Positions 26,724 to 34,999 of a DNA stretch of 64,000 bases are shown here, one piece after another. Positions within the stretch are counted from its first letter, which is position 1; each line of letters begins with the position of its first letter. A program made the position numbers and the translations under genes. The stretch spans positions 480,038 through 544,037 of the forward strand of contig NZ_BDCG01000004.1 in the NCBI RefSeq assembly GCF_001613385.1, given 5' to 3'. The notes beneath the pieces were generated by a model. It searched no databases, was not told the DNA's origin, and saw nothing but the letters and a program-made list of their open reading frames with translations. This DNA comes from Nocardia flavorosea NBRC 108225. GTDB lineage: Bacteria > Actinomycetota > Actinomycetes > Mycobacteriales > Mycobacteriaceae.

Positions 26724-26941
26724 AGCTGAGCCGACCCGGCCTCGGGCTGCTCCGGTATGTGCAGCTCGGCGGCGTAGGGCCGGCTGCGCTCGTAGAGCTC
26801 ATGCAATAGCCGCTTCGGGCGCACTGCCGCGGCGAGAATATCCCGGGCTTCGGCTTCCATGCTTCGTCCATGCGCTGCGGCGCGTCGGCGCAGACGTTCC
26901 TTGACGTCGCTGTCTAGGTCGCGGATGGTTATCGTTGCCAT
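26720..26941 (-). CDS. VapB/FitA-type antitoxin
   Basis: A 73-residue protein starting ATITIRDLDSDVKERLRRRA, a ribbon-helix-helix of the Arc/FitA kind, followed by HGRSMEAEARDIL and a short variable tail. It is the first gene of the VapBC pair and should repress its own promoter as a complex with the toxin. Confidence 0.88.
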   Translation of the reverse strand: MATITIRDLDSDVKERLRRRAAAHGRSMEAEARDILAAAVRPKRLLHELYERSRPYAAELHIPEQPEAGSAQL

Positions 26942-27029
26942 GAACTCAATGCTAGCAGTGATTTCACTGTGGCGTCATCATGCTGAGGTCGGCGGTCGAT
27001 AACGGCGACCCAGAGCATCTTCAGGCCGG

Positions 27030-28025
27030 TCAGCTCGCCGGTTCCTCCGTCCATTCCGGCGGCAGATCGAACAGCGGGAACAGCCGTTCGGTATCGAGGA
27101 AGAAATTCAGGCCCGCGATCACGCCGTCCTGCATTTCCAGGACCGTCACCGACCACGGCACCCAGCGGCCGGGTTCGCCGCTCGGCTTGTAATGGCCGAA
27201 GGCCGGATGGCCGTTGGCGCCGCCCAGCGGCACCAGCCGGGAATTGCGGCAGGCCGCGCCCGTGCCGAGCATGAAAGCGGCAACGTTCTCCGGACCGGAG
27301 ACCCAAAGATCGAAGGGCGGCATGGACAGCGCCACATCGGTTTTCAGCAGGGCGGTGAGCGCGTCCATATCGTAGGACTCGAAGGCGGTGACGAAATCGT
27401 TGATCAGTTTTTGCTGATCGGTATCGGTTTCGTCGTAGCTGTCGGTATCGGCCGGCTTGACCTTGCTCATGGTGGCCCGAGCCCGCTGCAAGGCACTGTT
27501 CACCGAGGCGGTGCTCATGGTGAGTGCCTCGGCGGTTTCGTTGGCCGAGAAACGCAGGACCTCGCGCATGATCAGGATGGCGCGCTGGGTGGCGGGCAGA
27601 TGCTGGCAGGCCGCGACGAAGGCCAGGCGCAGACTGTCCTTGGCACTGACGTGTTCGGCCGGATCGGACCCGAAGGCGAGCGAGTTCGGGATGGGTTCGA
27701 CCCAGACGTAATCCGGTTTGGGCGGGCCGAGCGGATGATCGGGGGTGCCGGGACTGGACAGATCCATCGGACGGGCCCGGCGCTGCGGCCCGTCGAGCAT
27801 ATCCAGGCAGATATTGGTGGTGATCTTGTAGAGCCAGGAGCGCAGACTGGATCGGCCCTCGAACGAGTCGTAGGACTTCCAGGCGCGGGTGAAGGCATCC
27901 TGGACGGCGTCCTCGGCCTCGAAGGACGAACCCAGCATGCGGTAGGCGTAGGCGCAGAGCTCACGCCGATGTGATTCGAAGGATCTCAGTACGTCGGCGT
28001 CGATCGTGCCGGTCTGCTCGCTCAT
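27030..28025 (-). CDS. ECF sigma factor with C-terminal SnoaL-like domain (SigG/ECF56-like)
   Basis: A 331-residue sigma-70 family protein. Region 2 lies near residues 15-85 (AYAYRMLGSSFEAEDAVQDAF, WLYKITTNICLDML). Region 4 lies near 135-185 (LPATQRAILIMREVL, SANETAEALTMSTASVNSAL). A SnoaL-like fold lies near 200-325, with the MPPFDLWVSGPENVAAFM segment. This fusion is typical of the SigG/SigJ-type ECF groups that lack a classical anti-sigma factor and use the C-terminal domain for regulation. No anti-sigma gene is nearby. The VOC gene 580 bp upstream may be a target. Confidence 0.88.
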   Translation of the reverse strand: MSEQTGTIDADVLRSFESHRRELCAYAYRMLGSSFEAEDAVQDAFTRAWKSYDSFEGRSSLRSWLYKITTNICLDMLDGPQRRARPMDLSSPGTPDHPLGPPKPDYVWVEPIPNSLAFGSDPAEHVSAKDSLRLAFVAACQHLPATQRAILIMREVLRFSANETAEALTMSTASVNSALQRARATMSKVKPADTDSYDETDTDQQKLINDFVTAFESYDMDALTALLKTDVALSMPPFDLWVSGPENVAAFMLGTGAACRNSRLVPLGGANGHPAFGHYKPSGEPGRWVPWSVTVLEMQDGVIAGLNFFLDTERLFPLFDLPPEWTEEPAS

Positions 28026-28602
28026 GGTGCCACTGTGGCACAGCGCACCGACACGTGAACAGAGGATGAAAAAGCCTGTTCACAGGTGCGCCACTGCAGT
28101 CCCGGTAGGCACAACCGCCACATGTGCGACATCCTTCGAGGCGCGGGGCCGGCGATGTCCCGGCGCGGCAGGTTTGTGCCGGGGCACTGCCGGTCCTGCC
28201 CTTCCGGGGGGCAATGCGCCCGGTCGTCCGGTCCTCATATGGTCCGCCGACGCGAACCATGTGCCGGATACTCCGCGGGCGATCGTTGTCCACCCCTGTG
28301 GACGAAGGGGGCGTCTGAATCGGCGAACGCGCCGGCACGCTGCGGCCCGTCGGACGCGCGGACCATTCGGGCGCTCGCCGAGATCGGTGGCCATGTTTTG
28401 CCCTCGCGCCTCCGTGCGACGCGGGTGCACGCAGTCCTCCGGGGGTGGACAGGAAGGTGCCCCAGATTTCGAAGCTCGACGGGGTTGCGGCCCGGGCCGC
28501 CGCGGAAAGCTTCCGGCGCCGCCGATGAGTTTCCGGTGCGGTCGCCGTCTCTACCCATAAGCCGGCCAGAGACCACACCACCGCTTCGAGAGGACCGAAA
28601 CC
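28026..28602. other. 577-bp divergent intergenic region
   Basis: Between the ECF sigma gene and the VOC gene. Long frames here (28086-28919 plus, 28080-28430 minus) are GC-biased shadows without domains. I found no operator, repeat or strong hairpin; promoters for both flanking genes are expected. Confidence 0.4.
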
Positions 28603-29022
28603 GTGAGCAGCAAAATGATTTTCGTGAACCTGCCCGTTACCGATCTGGCACGTTCCAAGAATTTCTACGAATCGCTGGGCTGGAAGGTGAACGACGATTT
28701 CACCGACGAGAACGCCGCCTGCATCGTGGTCGACGACAATATCTGCCTGATGCTGCTCACCCACGAGCACTTCGGGGTATTCAGCAAGCGTCCGATCGCG
28801 GATACCAAAGCCGCCACCGGAGCGGCTTATGCGCTTTCGCTCGGCAGCGCCGACGAGGTGGACAGGCTCACCGATGCGGCCGTGGCCGCCGGCGGTACCG
28901 AAGAGGTCAACACCGATAAGCAGGCGCAGGAAGCGCAGGTCGGGATGCACGGCCGCACCTTCCTGGATCCGGATGGGCACCAGTGGGAGCCGTTCTTCAT
29001 GAACTACCCCGGCGCCGAATAA
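28603..29022 (+). CDS. VOC-family glyoxalase-like protein
   Basis: A 139-residue VOC protein with MIFVNLPVTDLARSKNFYES at the start, FGVFSKRPIAD, and TFLDPDGHQWEPFFMN at the end. It looks like the group found beside ECF/SnoaL sigma factors. Metal ligands are not certain: a His before the start of the second half (THEHFG) and Glu/His near the end are candidates. GTG at 28603 follows GAGAGGA. A very strong hairpin lies 17 bp past the stop. Confidence 0.85.
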   Translation: MSSKMIFVNLPVTDLARSKNFYESLGWKVNDDFTDENAACIVVDDNICLMLLTHEHFGVFSKRPIADTKAATGAAYALSLGSADEVDRLTDAAVAAGGTEEVNTDKQAQEAQVGMHGRTFLDPDGHQWEPFFMNYPGAE

Positions 29023-29038
29023 CAGCGCGTACCGATAC

Positions 29039-29074
29039 GAATGTCCCGGTCGACAGGTGTCGACCGGGACATTC
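29039..29074. terminator. strong hairpin after VOC gene
   Basis: Seventeen-bp perfect arms GAATGTCCCGGTCGACA / TGTCGACCGGGACATTC separated by GG. It ends the VOC transcript and could also stop readthrough from the echA19 side. The rest of 29075-29364 holds no recognisable gene. Confidence 0.75.
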
Positions 29075-29364
29075 TGCTGTCTCGGCTCTGCCGGCGACAG
29101 TGGTTCCGGCTCCAGAAGTAGCAAGGGCCACAATCGGCGACTTGCCGCTCGGGCCCGTACGACCACGGCACCTCGAGTCCGGTTGTCCACGTATCCGGGC
29201 GAGGTCCTGTGGAGCGCCGCCGGTCTGCGCGGAGTACCGCAGGCTGTGGGGCCTGGAGGTTGCGCGGTCCCGTCACGTCGGCACGGCACCGGGGTTCCCG
29301 GTCCGCGCTTACGCGGCCGCCGCCGTGAGCCGGACGGGGCGTCGGCTATGCGCGCCCCCGAAGC

Positions 29365-30147
29365 TCACTTCCCGCTGAAGGTGGGCTTGCGCTTCTCCTT
29401 GAAGGCCTTCGGGCCCTCCTTGGCGTCCGCGGACTGGAAGACCGCCATGCCGAGCTTGGCGTCGATCTGGAACGCCTCTTCCTCGGGCATGCACTCGGTA
29501 TCGCGAATGGTCTGCAGGATCGCCTGGACCGCGAGCGGGCCGTTGGCGGCGATCAGGTCGGCCAGTTCGAGGGCCTTGTCCAGCGCCTGGCCGTCCGGGA
29601 CCACATGGCCGACGAGACCGATCTCCTTGGCTTCGGCAGCCGTGAGATGCCGGCCGGTCAGCAGGATATCCGCGGCCACGGTGTAGGGGACCTGGCGAAC
29701 CAGCCGGACCGCGGAGCCGCCCAGCGGGAACAGGCCCCAGCGCGCCTCGGAGACACCGAACTTGGCGCTCTCGGCGGCGACCCGGATATCGGTGCCCTGC
29801 AGGATCTCGGTACCGCCGGCGATGGCAGCCCCCTCGACAGCCGCGATGAGCGGTTTCGTGAGGCGGCGGCCCTTGAGCAGTGCCTCGATCTTGGACAGAT
29901 CCCAGCCACCTCCGGCAAACGAGTCCCCGGGATGCTGCTGGGTCATACCCTTGAGGTCGGCGCCCGCGCAGAAGGCGCCGCCGGCACCGGTCAGGATCGC
30001 GACCCGGATCTCCGGATCGTTGTCCACCTGATCCCAGGCGTCGCGCATGATCGCCATCATTTCGCCCGAGAGTGCGTTACGGGCCTCGGGGCGGTTCATG
30101 GTGACGATGAGGACGTGGCCGCGCTTCTCGACGAGGCATTGAGGCAT
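29365..30147 (-). CDS. echA19: EchA19-type enoyl-CoA hydratase
   Basis: A 260-residue crotonase-fold enzyme. It has the [12 protein letters not shown] segment, the oxyanion-hole strand [18 protein letters not shown], and [18 protein letters not shown]. EchA19 hydrates unsaturated steroid CoA thioesters in cholesterol side-chain beta-oxidation. ATG at 30147 follows AGGAG; the longer frame to 30192 enters the operator. It is divergent from fadD19 with a KstR-like site between, as expected from the known regulon. Confidence 0.88.
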   Translation of the reverse strand: MPQCLVEKRGHVLIVTMNRPEARNALSGEMMAIMRDAWDQVDNDPEIRVAILTGAGGAFCAGADLKGMTQQHPGDSFAGGGWDLSKIEALLKGRRLTKPLIAAVEGAAIAGGTEILQGTDIRVAAESAKFGVSEARWGLFPLGGSAVRLVRQVPYTVAADILLTGRHLTAAEAKEIGLVGHVVPDGQALDKALELADLIAANGPLAVQAILQTIRDTECMPEEEAFQIDAKLGMAVFQSADAKEGPKAFKEKRKPTFSGK

Positions 30148-30184
30148 CGTTGTTTCTCCTGTTACTCGGACCCTTGCAGGAAAC

Positions 30185-30198
30185 AGTAACACGTTCTA
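30185..30198. promoter_or_regulatory. KstR-like operator between echA19 and fadD19
   Basis: AGTAACACGTTCTA matches TNNAACNNGTTNNA except at the first base. It lies 37 bp before echA19 and 11 bp before the chosen fadD19 start. Confidence 0.82.
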
Positions 30199-30209
30199 TT
30201 TTTGACCTT

Positions 30210-31856
30210 GTGAGCTACAACATAGCCGACCTCGTCGAACACACCATCGACCTCATGCCCGACCGGGTTGCGCTGGCTGACGACCACCGCTCGGCGACCT
30301 TTGCCCAGCTGGAGGACCGCGCCAACAGACTGGCGCACTACCTGCTGGAACACGGAGTGCAGCCGGGCGACAAGGTCGGCATCTACTCGCGCAACACCAT
30401 CGAAGCCGTCGAGTCGATGCTGGCGGTCTTCAAAGCGCGGGCAGTGATGGTCAACGTCAACTTCCGCTACGTCGAGAACGAGTTGCAATACATCTTCGAA
30501 AATTCGGACATGGTGGCGCTGATCCACGAGCGCCGCTACACCGGCAAGGTGACCAATGTCCGGTCGAAGGTGCAGCAGTTGAAGACCGTGCTCGTGGTCG
30601 ACGACGGCACCGATGCCGCCACCGCCGAGGGGTCGGTGGATTACGAAGCGGCCCTGGCGGAATCGTCCGGCGAACGCGATTTCGGCGACCGCTCCAACGA
30701 TGACATCTTCATGCTCTACACCGGCGGCACCACCGGGATGCCCAAGGGCGTCATGTGGCGCCACGAAGACTGGTGGCGCGTGCTCGGCGGCGGTATCAAC
30801 TTCATGACCGGCGAATACGTGCAGGACGAATGGCAGCAGGCCAAGAATGGCGCGGCCGGCGGCCAGATGGTGCGGTACCCGATCCCGCCGCTGATCCACG
30901 GTGGTTCGCAGACCGCCGTCTTCCACGGTCTGTTCGACGGCGGCAAGACCATCATGATCCCGGAATTCGACGCGCACACCGTCTGGCAGGCCGTCGATGC
31001 ACACGCCATCAACATGATCTTCATCACCGGCGATGCCATGGCCCGGCCGATGCTGGACGCGCTCGAGGCCGGCCATCCGGAAACGGGCGAGCCTTACCAG
31101 CACACCAGCCTGTGGGCCATGGCGAGCAGCGCGGCACTGTTCTCACCGTCGCTCAAGGACCGCTACATCGAGCTGCTCCCGAATACGGTCATCACCGATT
31201 CGATCGGCTCCTCGGAAACCGGGTTCGGCGGTATCTCCATCGCCGCCAAGGGCGCCACCCATACTGGTGGGCCGCGGGTGAAGATCGACGCCTCCACCGC
31301 GGTGATCGACGACGACGGCAACCCGGTGGCACCCGGCTCCGGGCAGGTCGGCCTGCTGGCTCGCAAGGGGCATATCCCCGTCGGCTACTACAACGACCCG
31401 GTGAAAACCGCGGCGACGTTCAAGGAGTTCAACGGCGTCCGGTACTCGATTCCCGGCGATTACGCGAGGGTCGAGGAAGACGGCACCGTCACGATGCTGG
31501 GCCGCGGTTCGGTGAGCATCAACAGCGGCGGCGAGAAGATCTACCCCGAAGAGGTCGAGGGCGCGCTGAAATGCCATCCCGAGATCTTCGACGCCCTGGT
31601 GGTCGGTGTTCCCGACGAACGCTGGGGCCAGCGGGTGGCGGCCGTGGTGCAGTGCCGCGGCGGTAAGCGACCCACCCTCGAGGAGCTGCGCCCGGTGCTG
31701 ACCCAGGAGATCTCCTCCTACAAGATGCCCCGCAGCCTGTGGTTCGTCGACGAGATCAAACGCTCCCCGGCCGGTAAGCCCGACTACAAGTGGGCCAAGG
31801 CGTATACCGAGGAGCGCGACGCCGATGAGCATTCCCAGGCGGGTAGCTCTTCGTAA
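30210..31856 (+). CDS. fadD19: FadD19-type steroid-CoA ligase
   Basis: A 548-residue acyl-CoA synthetase (ANL family). The AMP-binding P-loop is LYTGGTTGMPKG near residues 168-180, followed by the adenine-binding region near DSIGSSETGFGG. The C-terminal GRGSVSINSGGEKIYPEEVE and KRSPAGKPDYKWAKA segments include the catalytic Lys region. FadD19 activates the C26/C24-branched sterol side-chain acid. GTG at 30210 is chosen over the in-frame ATG at 30150, which lies in the echA19 leader and would read through the operator. It has no Shine-Dalgarno and may be leaderless. Confidence 0.9.
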   Translation: MSYNIADLVEHTIDLMPDRVALADDHRSATFAQLEDRANRLAHYLLEHGVQPGDKVGIYSRNTIEAVESMLAVFKARAVMVNVNFRYVENELQYIFENSDMVALIHERRYTGKVTNVRSKVQQLKTVLVVDDGTDAATAEGSVDYEAALAESSGERDFGDRSNDDIFMLYTGGTTGMPKGVMWRHEDWWRVLGGGINFMTGEYVQDEWQQAKNGAAGGQMVRYPIPPLIHGGSQTAVFHGLFDGGKTIMIPEFDAHTVWQAVDAHAINMIFITGDAMARPMLDALEAGHPETGEPYQHTSLWAMASSAALFSPSLKDRYIELLPNTVITDSIGSSETGFGGISIAAKGATHTGGPRVKIDASTAVIDDDGNPVAPGSGQVGLLARKGHIPVGYYNDPVKTAATFKEFNGVRYSIPGDYARVEEDGTVTMLGRGSVSINSGGEKIYPEEVEGALKCHPEIFDALVVGVPDERWGQRVAAVVQCRGGKRPTLEELRPVLTQEISSYKMPRSLWFVDEIKRSPAGKPDYKWAKAYTEERDADEHSQAGSSS

Positions 31857-31872
31857 TCGGCGACTGAACCTA

Positions 31873-31904
31873 CGAGGGCTGCTGCATGGTTGCGGCAGCC
31901 CTCG
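31873..31904. terminator. hairpin between fadD19 and Doc gene
   Basis: Ten-bp stem CGAGGGCTGC / GCAGCCCTCG with a 12-nt loop, 16 bp after fadD19 and 29 bp before the convergent Doc stop. Confidence 0.65.
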
Positions 31905-31932
31905 CACGGTGCGCTGGTGACGGATACGCGTG

Positions 31933-32334
31933 TTATCCGGAAGGCGAAGATCCGATTGCTTTCCGGAGTTGTTCGGCGATATCGGTGACCTCGTCCAGTT
32001 CGCCAGTGGCGACCGCGATCGTCAGGTCGTACGCCAGGTCGTCGTTCAAGCCGTCGATATCCACGCCGTTGCGGGCGAGGAAAATCGCACCGGCCGTGAT
32101 CGCCAGCCGTTTGTTCCCATCGATCAGCGGATGGTTCTTGGCGATGGAATGCAGTAGGGCCGCGGCCTTGTCCCACAGCGACGGGTACGCGTCAGCACCG
32201 AAAACTGTTGCCTGCGGCCGGGCTGTCGCGGATTCGAGAAGCCCCGGATCGCGTACGATGTATCCGCCCGCGACATCGCCTGCGATCGCACGGAGATCTG
32301 CGGCGGTCAGGTAGTAGATCTGCGCTGCGGTCAT
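31933..32334 (-). CDS. Doc-type toxin (Fic fold)
   Basis: A 133-residue protein with the Fic/Doc motif HPLIDGNKR at residues 68-76 and the typical YYLTAADLRAIAGD start. Doc toxins phosphorylate EF-Tu in the studied P1 member. It starts in an ATGA overlap with the antitoxin gene. It lies between fadD19 and fadE27 as a short accessory insertion. Confidence 0.88.
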   Translation of the reverse strand: MTAAQIYYLTAADLRAIAGDVAGGYIVRDPGLLESATARPQATVFGADAYPSLWDKAAALLHSIAKNHPLIDGNKRLAITAGAIFLARNGVDIDGLNDDLAYDLTIAVATGELDEVTDIAEQLRKAIGSSPSG

Positions 32335-32570
32335 TCCGCGAGCCTGTCGAGCAGTGCGCGGTGCTTGGACGCGAACCGTTTCGACAAGTCGCGGACCTGG
32401 CTATCGGCGGTTTCCGCCATCACCTCCGGGACAACTGCCGCGACGCGACGGCCATGCCTGGTCAGATGGACGACCTTGCCCGCCTCGGCGGCCGCGACTA
32501 CCTCGGCCAGCTTGTCACGCGCTTCGCTGACGGGTAGTTCCCAGGCGTCGAACTCAGGAAGTGCAGTCAT
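32331..32570 (-). CDS. Phd/YefM-type antitoxin
   Basis: A 79-residue protein with ELPVSEARDKLAEVVAAAEA and VHLTRHGRRVAAVVP, the Phd/YefM DNA-binding fold. An acidic tail binds the toxin. ATG at 32570 is chosen because it begins the Phd core after a short lead; the longer upstream frame lacks similarity. The 100 bp upstream hold an AT-richer stretch with GTACA/TGTAC elements that may be the operator. Confidence 0.85.
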   Translation of the reverse strand: MTALPEFDAWELPVSEARDKLAEVVAAAEAGKVVHLTRHGRRVAAVVPEVMAETADSQVRDLSKRFASKHRALLDRLAE

Positions 32571-32708
32571 GCGGGCAAGTGTACATTTATCGGGCATACT
32601 TGTACGAAACATTTTCCCGCCCTGACCTGGCCCAGTTCGTCTTGGTCGTTGCCCGTTCGACGGCTTTACTGTCGGCGGTGCCACGCATTCGATCGACCAG
32701 GTTCAGTA

Positions 32709-33125
32709 TCACCGCGCTGTCGTTCCGGTGTGGGCCAGTCTGGCTGCGGCGATATCGCCTGCATGATCCACTGCCCAGCCGGCAATAGCCGAGAGGGGAT
32801 CGAGGAGCGTTTCGCCCAGGAGCGTGAGGCTGTATCGGACCGTTGGTGGGACGGTGGGGTAGGCCGTCCGGTCGACCAGGCCGTCGGCCTCCAGGGAGCG
32901 CAGGGTTCGGGTCAGCATGCGGCGGCTGATGTCTTCGATCGAGCGGTGTAGTTCGTTGTAGTGGTAGGGGCGGCGCGCGAGTAGGGCGATCACCAGCAAG
33001 GTCCATTTGTCGCCGAGGATTCGGACGATATCGGTGACCGGGCAGGTTTGGTAGTCGGCGCTGGGGACGGTCGCGGGGAGTTCCGCCGCGGCGAAGGAGG
33101 GGGCCTGCGCTGGGGTGGGGAACAT
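32709..33125 (-). CDS. HxlR-family transcriptional regulator
   Basis: A 138-residue winged-HTH protein: CPVTDIVRILGDKWTLLVIA, the RRPYHYNELHRSIEDIS recognition region, and RMLTRTLRSLEADGLVDR. HxlR regulators often sense reactive aldehydes or quinones through a conserved Cys near the start, here the TCPVTD cysteine at about residue 28. It is divergent from an SDR gene, the standard target arrangement. Its N-terminal coding and leader segment is duplicated at 34470-34566. Confidence 0.88.
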   Translation of the reverse strand: MFPTPAQAPSFAAAELPATVPSADYQTCPVTDIVRILGDKWTLLVIALLARRPYHYNELHRSIEDISRRMLTRTLRSLEADGLVDRTAYPTVPPTVRYSLTLLGETLLDPLSAIAGWAVDHAGDIAAARLAHTGTTAR

Positions 33126-33178
33126 AGAAGTGCCTTCTTCCGGGGTCGGTAACCGTTGTCGAGGATGGGGATCGACAG
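33082..33178. repeat. HxlR leader segment, parent copy of 97-bp repeat
   Basis: It spans the first about 15 codons of the HxlR gene and the 53 bp before it. A copy about 80 percent identical by eye, with a few indels, lies at 34470-34566 in the same orientation. Confidence 0.75.
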
Positions 33179-33197
33179 GTGGACCGACGGAGGTGCG

Positions 33198-34100
33198 ATG
33201 ACGAGAACCGTTGTTATCAGTGGTGGTACCGATGGTATGGGGCGCGCGTTCGCGCTGGAGCGGCTTGCCCGGGGCGATCGGGTCGTGGCGATCGGCAGCA
33301 ACCAGGCCAAGGGGGATGCGTTGCTGGCTGCCGCCGGGCCCGACTCGGCCCGTGCGCGATTTCTGCGGGCCGATCTTAGTTCGGTAGCGGAGACGCGAAA
33401 AGCCGTCGCCGACATAGATTCGGAGTACGCGGCAGTCGATGCGCTGCTGCTGTTCGCGAACCGGACCTCACCGAAGCGCATCCAGACCGAGGAGGGTTTC
33501 GAGCGCACCTTCGCGCTGTACTACCTCAGCCGGTATCTGCTCTCGTACGGGTTGGTTCCGCTGCTCGAGCGCAGTGCCCAGCCGGTGATCGTGAACATCG
33601 CCGGAGTCGGGGTCCGGAAAGGAGCGGTGAACTGGGACGATCCGCATCTGGTGCACGGTTACAGCGTGGTCCGCGCCCAATTGCAGGCCGGCCGGGCGAA
33701 CGATCTGCTGGGGGTTTCGTTCGCCGGACAATTCGGCGGAAAGATCGCCTACGTCCTCTATCACCCCGGATTCACCCGCAGCGGTGATCTCTCACCGCTG
33801 AATCCCGTTGTCAGGGCCGCCATCAGGACGCTCGCCGCGCTCGTCGCCCGGCCCGTGACCACCGCGGTCCACCCGATTCACCATTTCGTCGATACACCCT
33901 CCGCGGTGCCCCTCCGTGCAATCGACCGGGGCCGCGCTCTCGATCTGTCGCTGCCCACCCTCGACCCGGCTGCAGCCGAACGCCTTTCCCAGCTCACTGA
34001 GGAGCTGCTTGCAGCGGCAGGATCCGGGGAATCACCTCATGCAGAACAGGGTGACCGTCTGCGAAACTCGGCGGGACGTGATCGTTACGAGCGAAAGTGA
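33198..34100 (+). CDS. atypical SDR-family protein
   Basis: A 300-residue Rossmann protein with TVVISGGTDGMGRAFALERL as cofactor motif. The usual NNAG segment is replaced by LLFANR, and the catalytic serine position reads NIAGVG. The expected YxxxK reads YSVVR, so the lysine is replaced by arginine. These changes appear together with conserved surroundings (AQLQAGRANDLLG), suggesting a distinct subfamily rather than decay. ATG at 33198 is used; an in-frame ATG at 33156 lies in the HxlR leader. Control by the divergent HxlR regulator is likely. Confidence 0.8.
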   Translation: MTRTVVISGGTDGMGRAFALERLARGDRVVAIGSNQAKGDALLAAAGPDSARARFLRADLSSVAETRKAVADIDSEYAAVDALLLFANRTSPKRIQTEEGFERTFALYYLSRYLLSYGLVPLLERSAQPVIVNIAGVGVRKGAVNWDDPHLVHGYSVVRAQLQAGRANDLLGVSFAGQFGGKIAYVLYHPGFTRSGDLSPLNPVVRAAIRTLAALVARPVTTAVHPIHHFVDTPSAVPLRAIDRGRALDLSLPTLDPAAAERLSQLTEELLAAAGSGESPHAEQGDRLRNSAGRDRYERK

Positions 34101-34104
34101 GTCC

Positions 34105-34480
34105 GTGGATGTCACTCGTTTCCTCGCCTTCGTAGCGATTCTCGCGGTCGCGCTGGGGGCGGCGGCCACCGCACCCATCACGTCGGGGGCAGGGCTCGGT
34201 GTGGCGCTGCCGCCCCCGGCCGGACCCTTATGCCACGCCCGAGGAGTCGGCGCTCATCCTCGCCTCGCTCGGCTTGGAGGGCTTCGCGCCGGACTCGCTC
34301 AGCAAGATACAAACGCACGCCTTCGTGATGCGCTGCGATAGGGGCACCTGTTACCGACGGTCGGGCTTTCGCCCGGCTTCAGCATGCCGAGAGCATCGCT
34401 CGCCGGTCTCGCCGAGGAACTCGCCGGCCGAGATTATCTCATGCTCGGGTCGACCACACATACGAGGCCTCCGCCGCGGC
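34105..34480 (+). pseudogene. remnant of a secreted alpha/beta hydrolase
   Basis: A signal-peptide-like start (TRFLAFVAILAVALGAAATA) continues to about 34215. Homology goes on in another frame (DPYATPEESALILASLGLEG), then in the original frame (LPTVGLSPGFSMPRASLAGL) and finally in the third frame (VDHTYEAS at 34449-34472). These pieces are in the right order for a PAF-acetylhydrolase-like esterase of about 350-400 residues, but only its first third remains, with three frame changes. It ends where the duplicated HxlR leader begins. Confidence 0.7.
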
Positions 34481-34566
34481 GTAAGGAGGGGGCCTACGCT
34501 GAGCTGGGAACATAGAAGCGCCTTCTTCCCGGGCCGTTAGCCGTTGTCCAAGATGGGATCAACACA
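34470..34566. repeat. diverged copy of HxlR leader segment
   Basis: A counterpart of 33082-33178. It keeps GGGAACATAGAAG and CGCCTTCTTCC near the start-codon region and CCGTTGTCC beyond it. No regulator gene follows on the minus strand, so this is an orphan control region or a recombination scar. The junction with the hydrolase remnant falls at the shared TCCGCCGCGGCG. Confidence 0.75.
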
Positions 34567-34682
34567 CACCGTGACCTGCGCTTTCCAGTTGTGGGAAGGC
34601 TGGAAGTGTCGGGTTGGGGATACTGCTGCAGTCGGCTGTCCCCCGACGCCGATGCTGGAAGAGTCGCGGAGGTTTCCACATC

Positions 34683-34901
34683 ATGAAGAAGTTCGGAATT
34701 ATCGGTGCCACAACCCTGGCCATTGCCCTCGCTTCTGTCGGCGTCGGAGCGGGCACGGCTGCCGCGTGCGCCGGCTGTGGTGATCCGGGCACTGGTTCAT
34801 CCACCGGCTCGTCCACGGCGGTCTTTCTGGACCTCCTGATGCGGCTGACTACGGGGAGTGCCGCTGGCAGCAACGGTGCAGCACCCCATATTCCGAACTG
34901 A
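34683..34901 (+). CDS. small secreted protein
   Basis: A 72-residue protein with a clear signal peptide (KKFGIIGATTLAIALASVGV) and a cleavage region near AGTAAACAG. The mature part is about 45 residues, with a CAGC motif near its start and a Ser/Thr/Gly-rich tail. ATG at 34683 follows GGAGG. No family recognised. The two cysteines may form a disulphide. Confidence 0.65.
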   Translation: MKKFGIIGATTLAIALASVGVGAGTAAACAGCGDPGTGSSTGSSTAVFLDLLMRLTTGSAAGSNGAAPHIPN

Positions 34902-34999
34902 CCTTGGTGCCGAGCTCCGGATCGGCCACCAAGCCCGGCCCCTGACGGTTGCTGCCTGGCTGTGCCCGTGGGGCCGGGCTGATACCCGAATGGACGGAA

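Noticed and set aside
28086..28919. 277-codon frame before the VOC gene
   Set aside because: It overlaps the VOC coding region in a different frame and has no domain.
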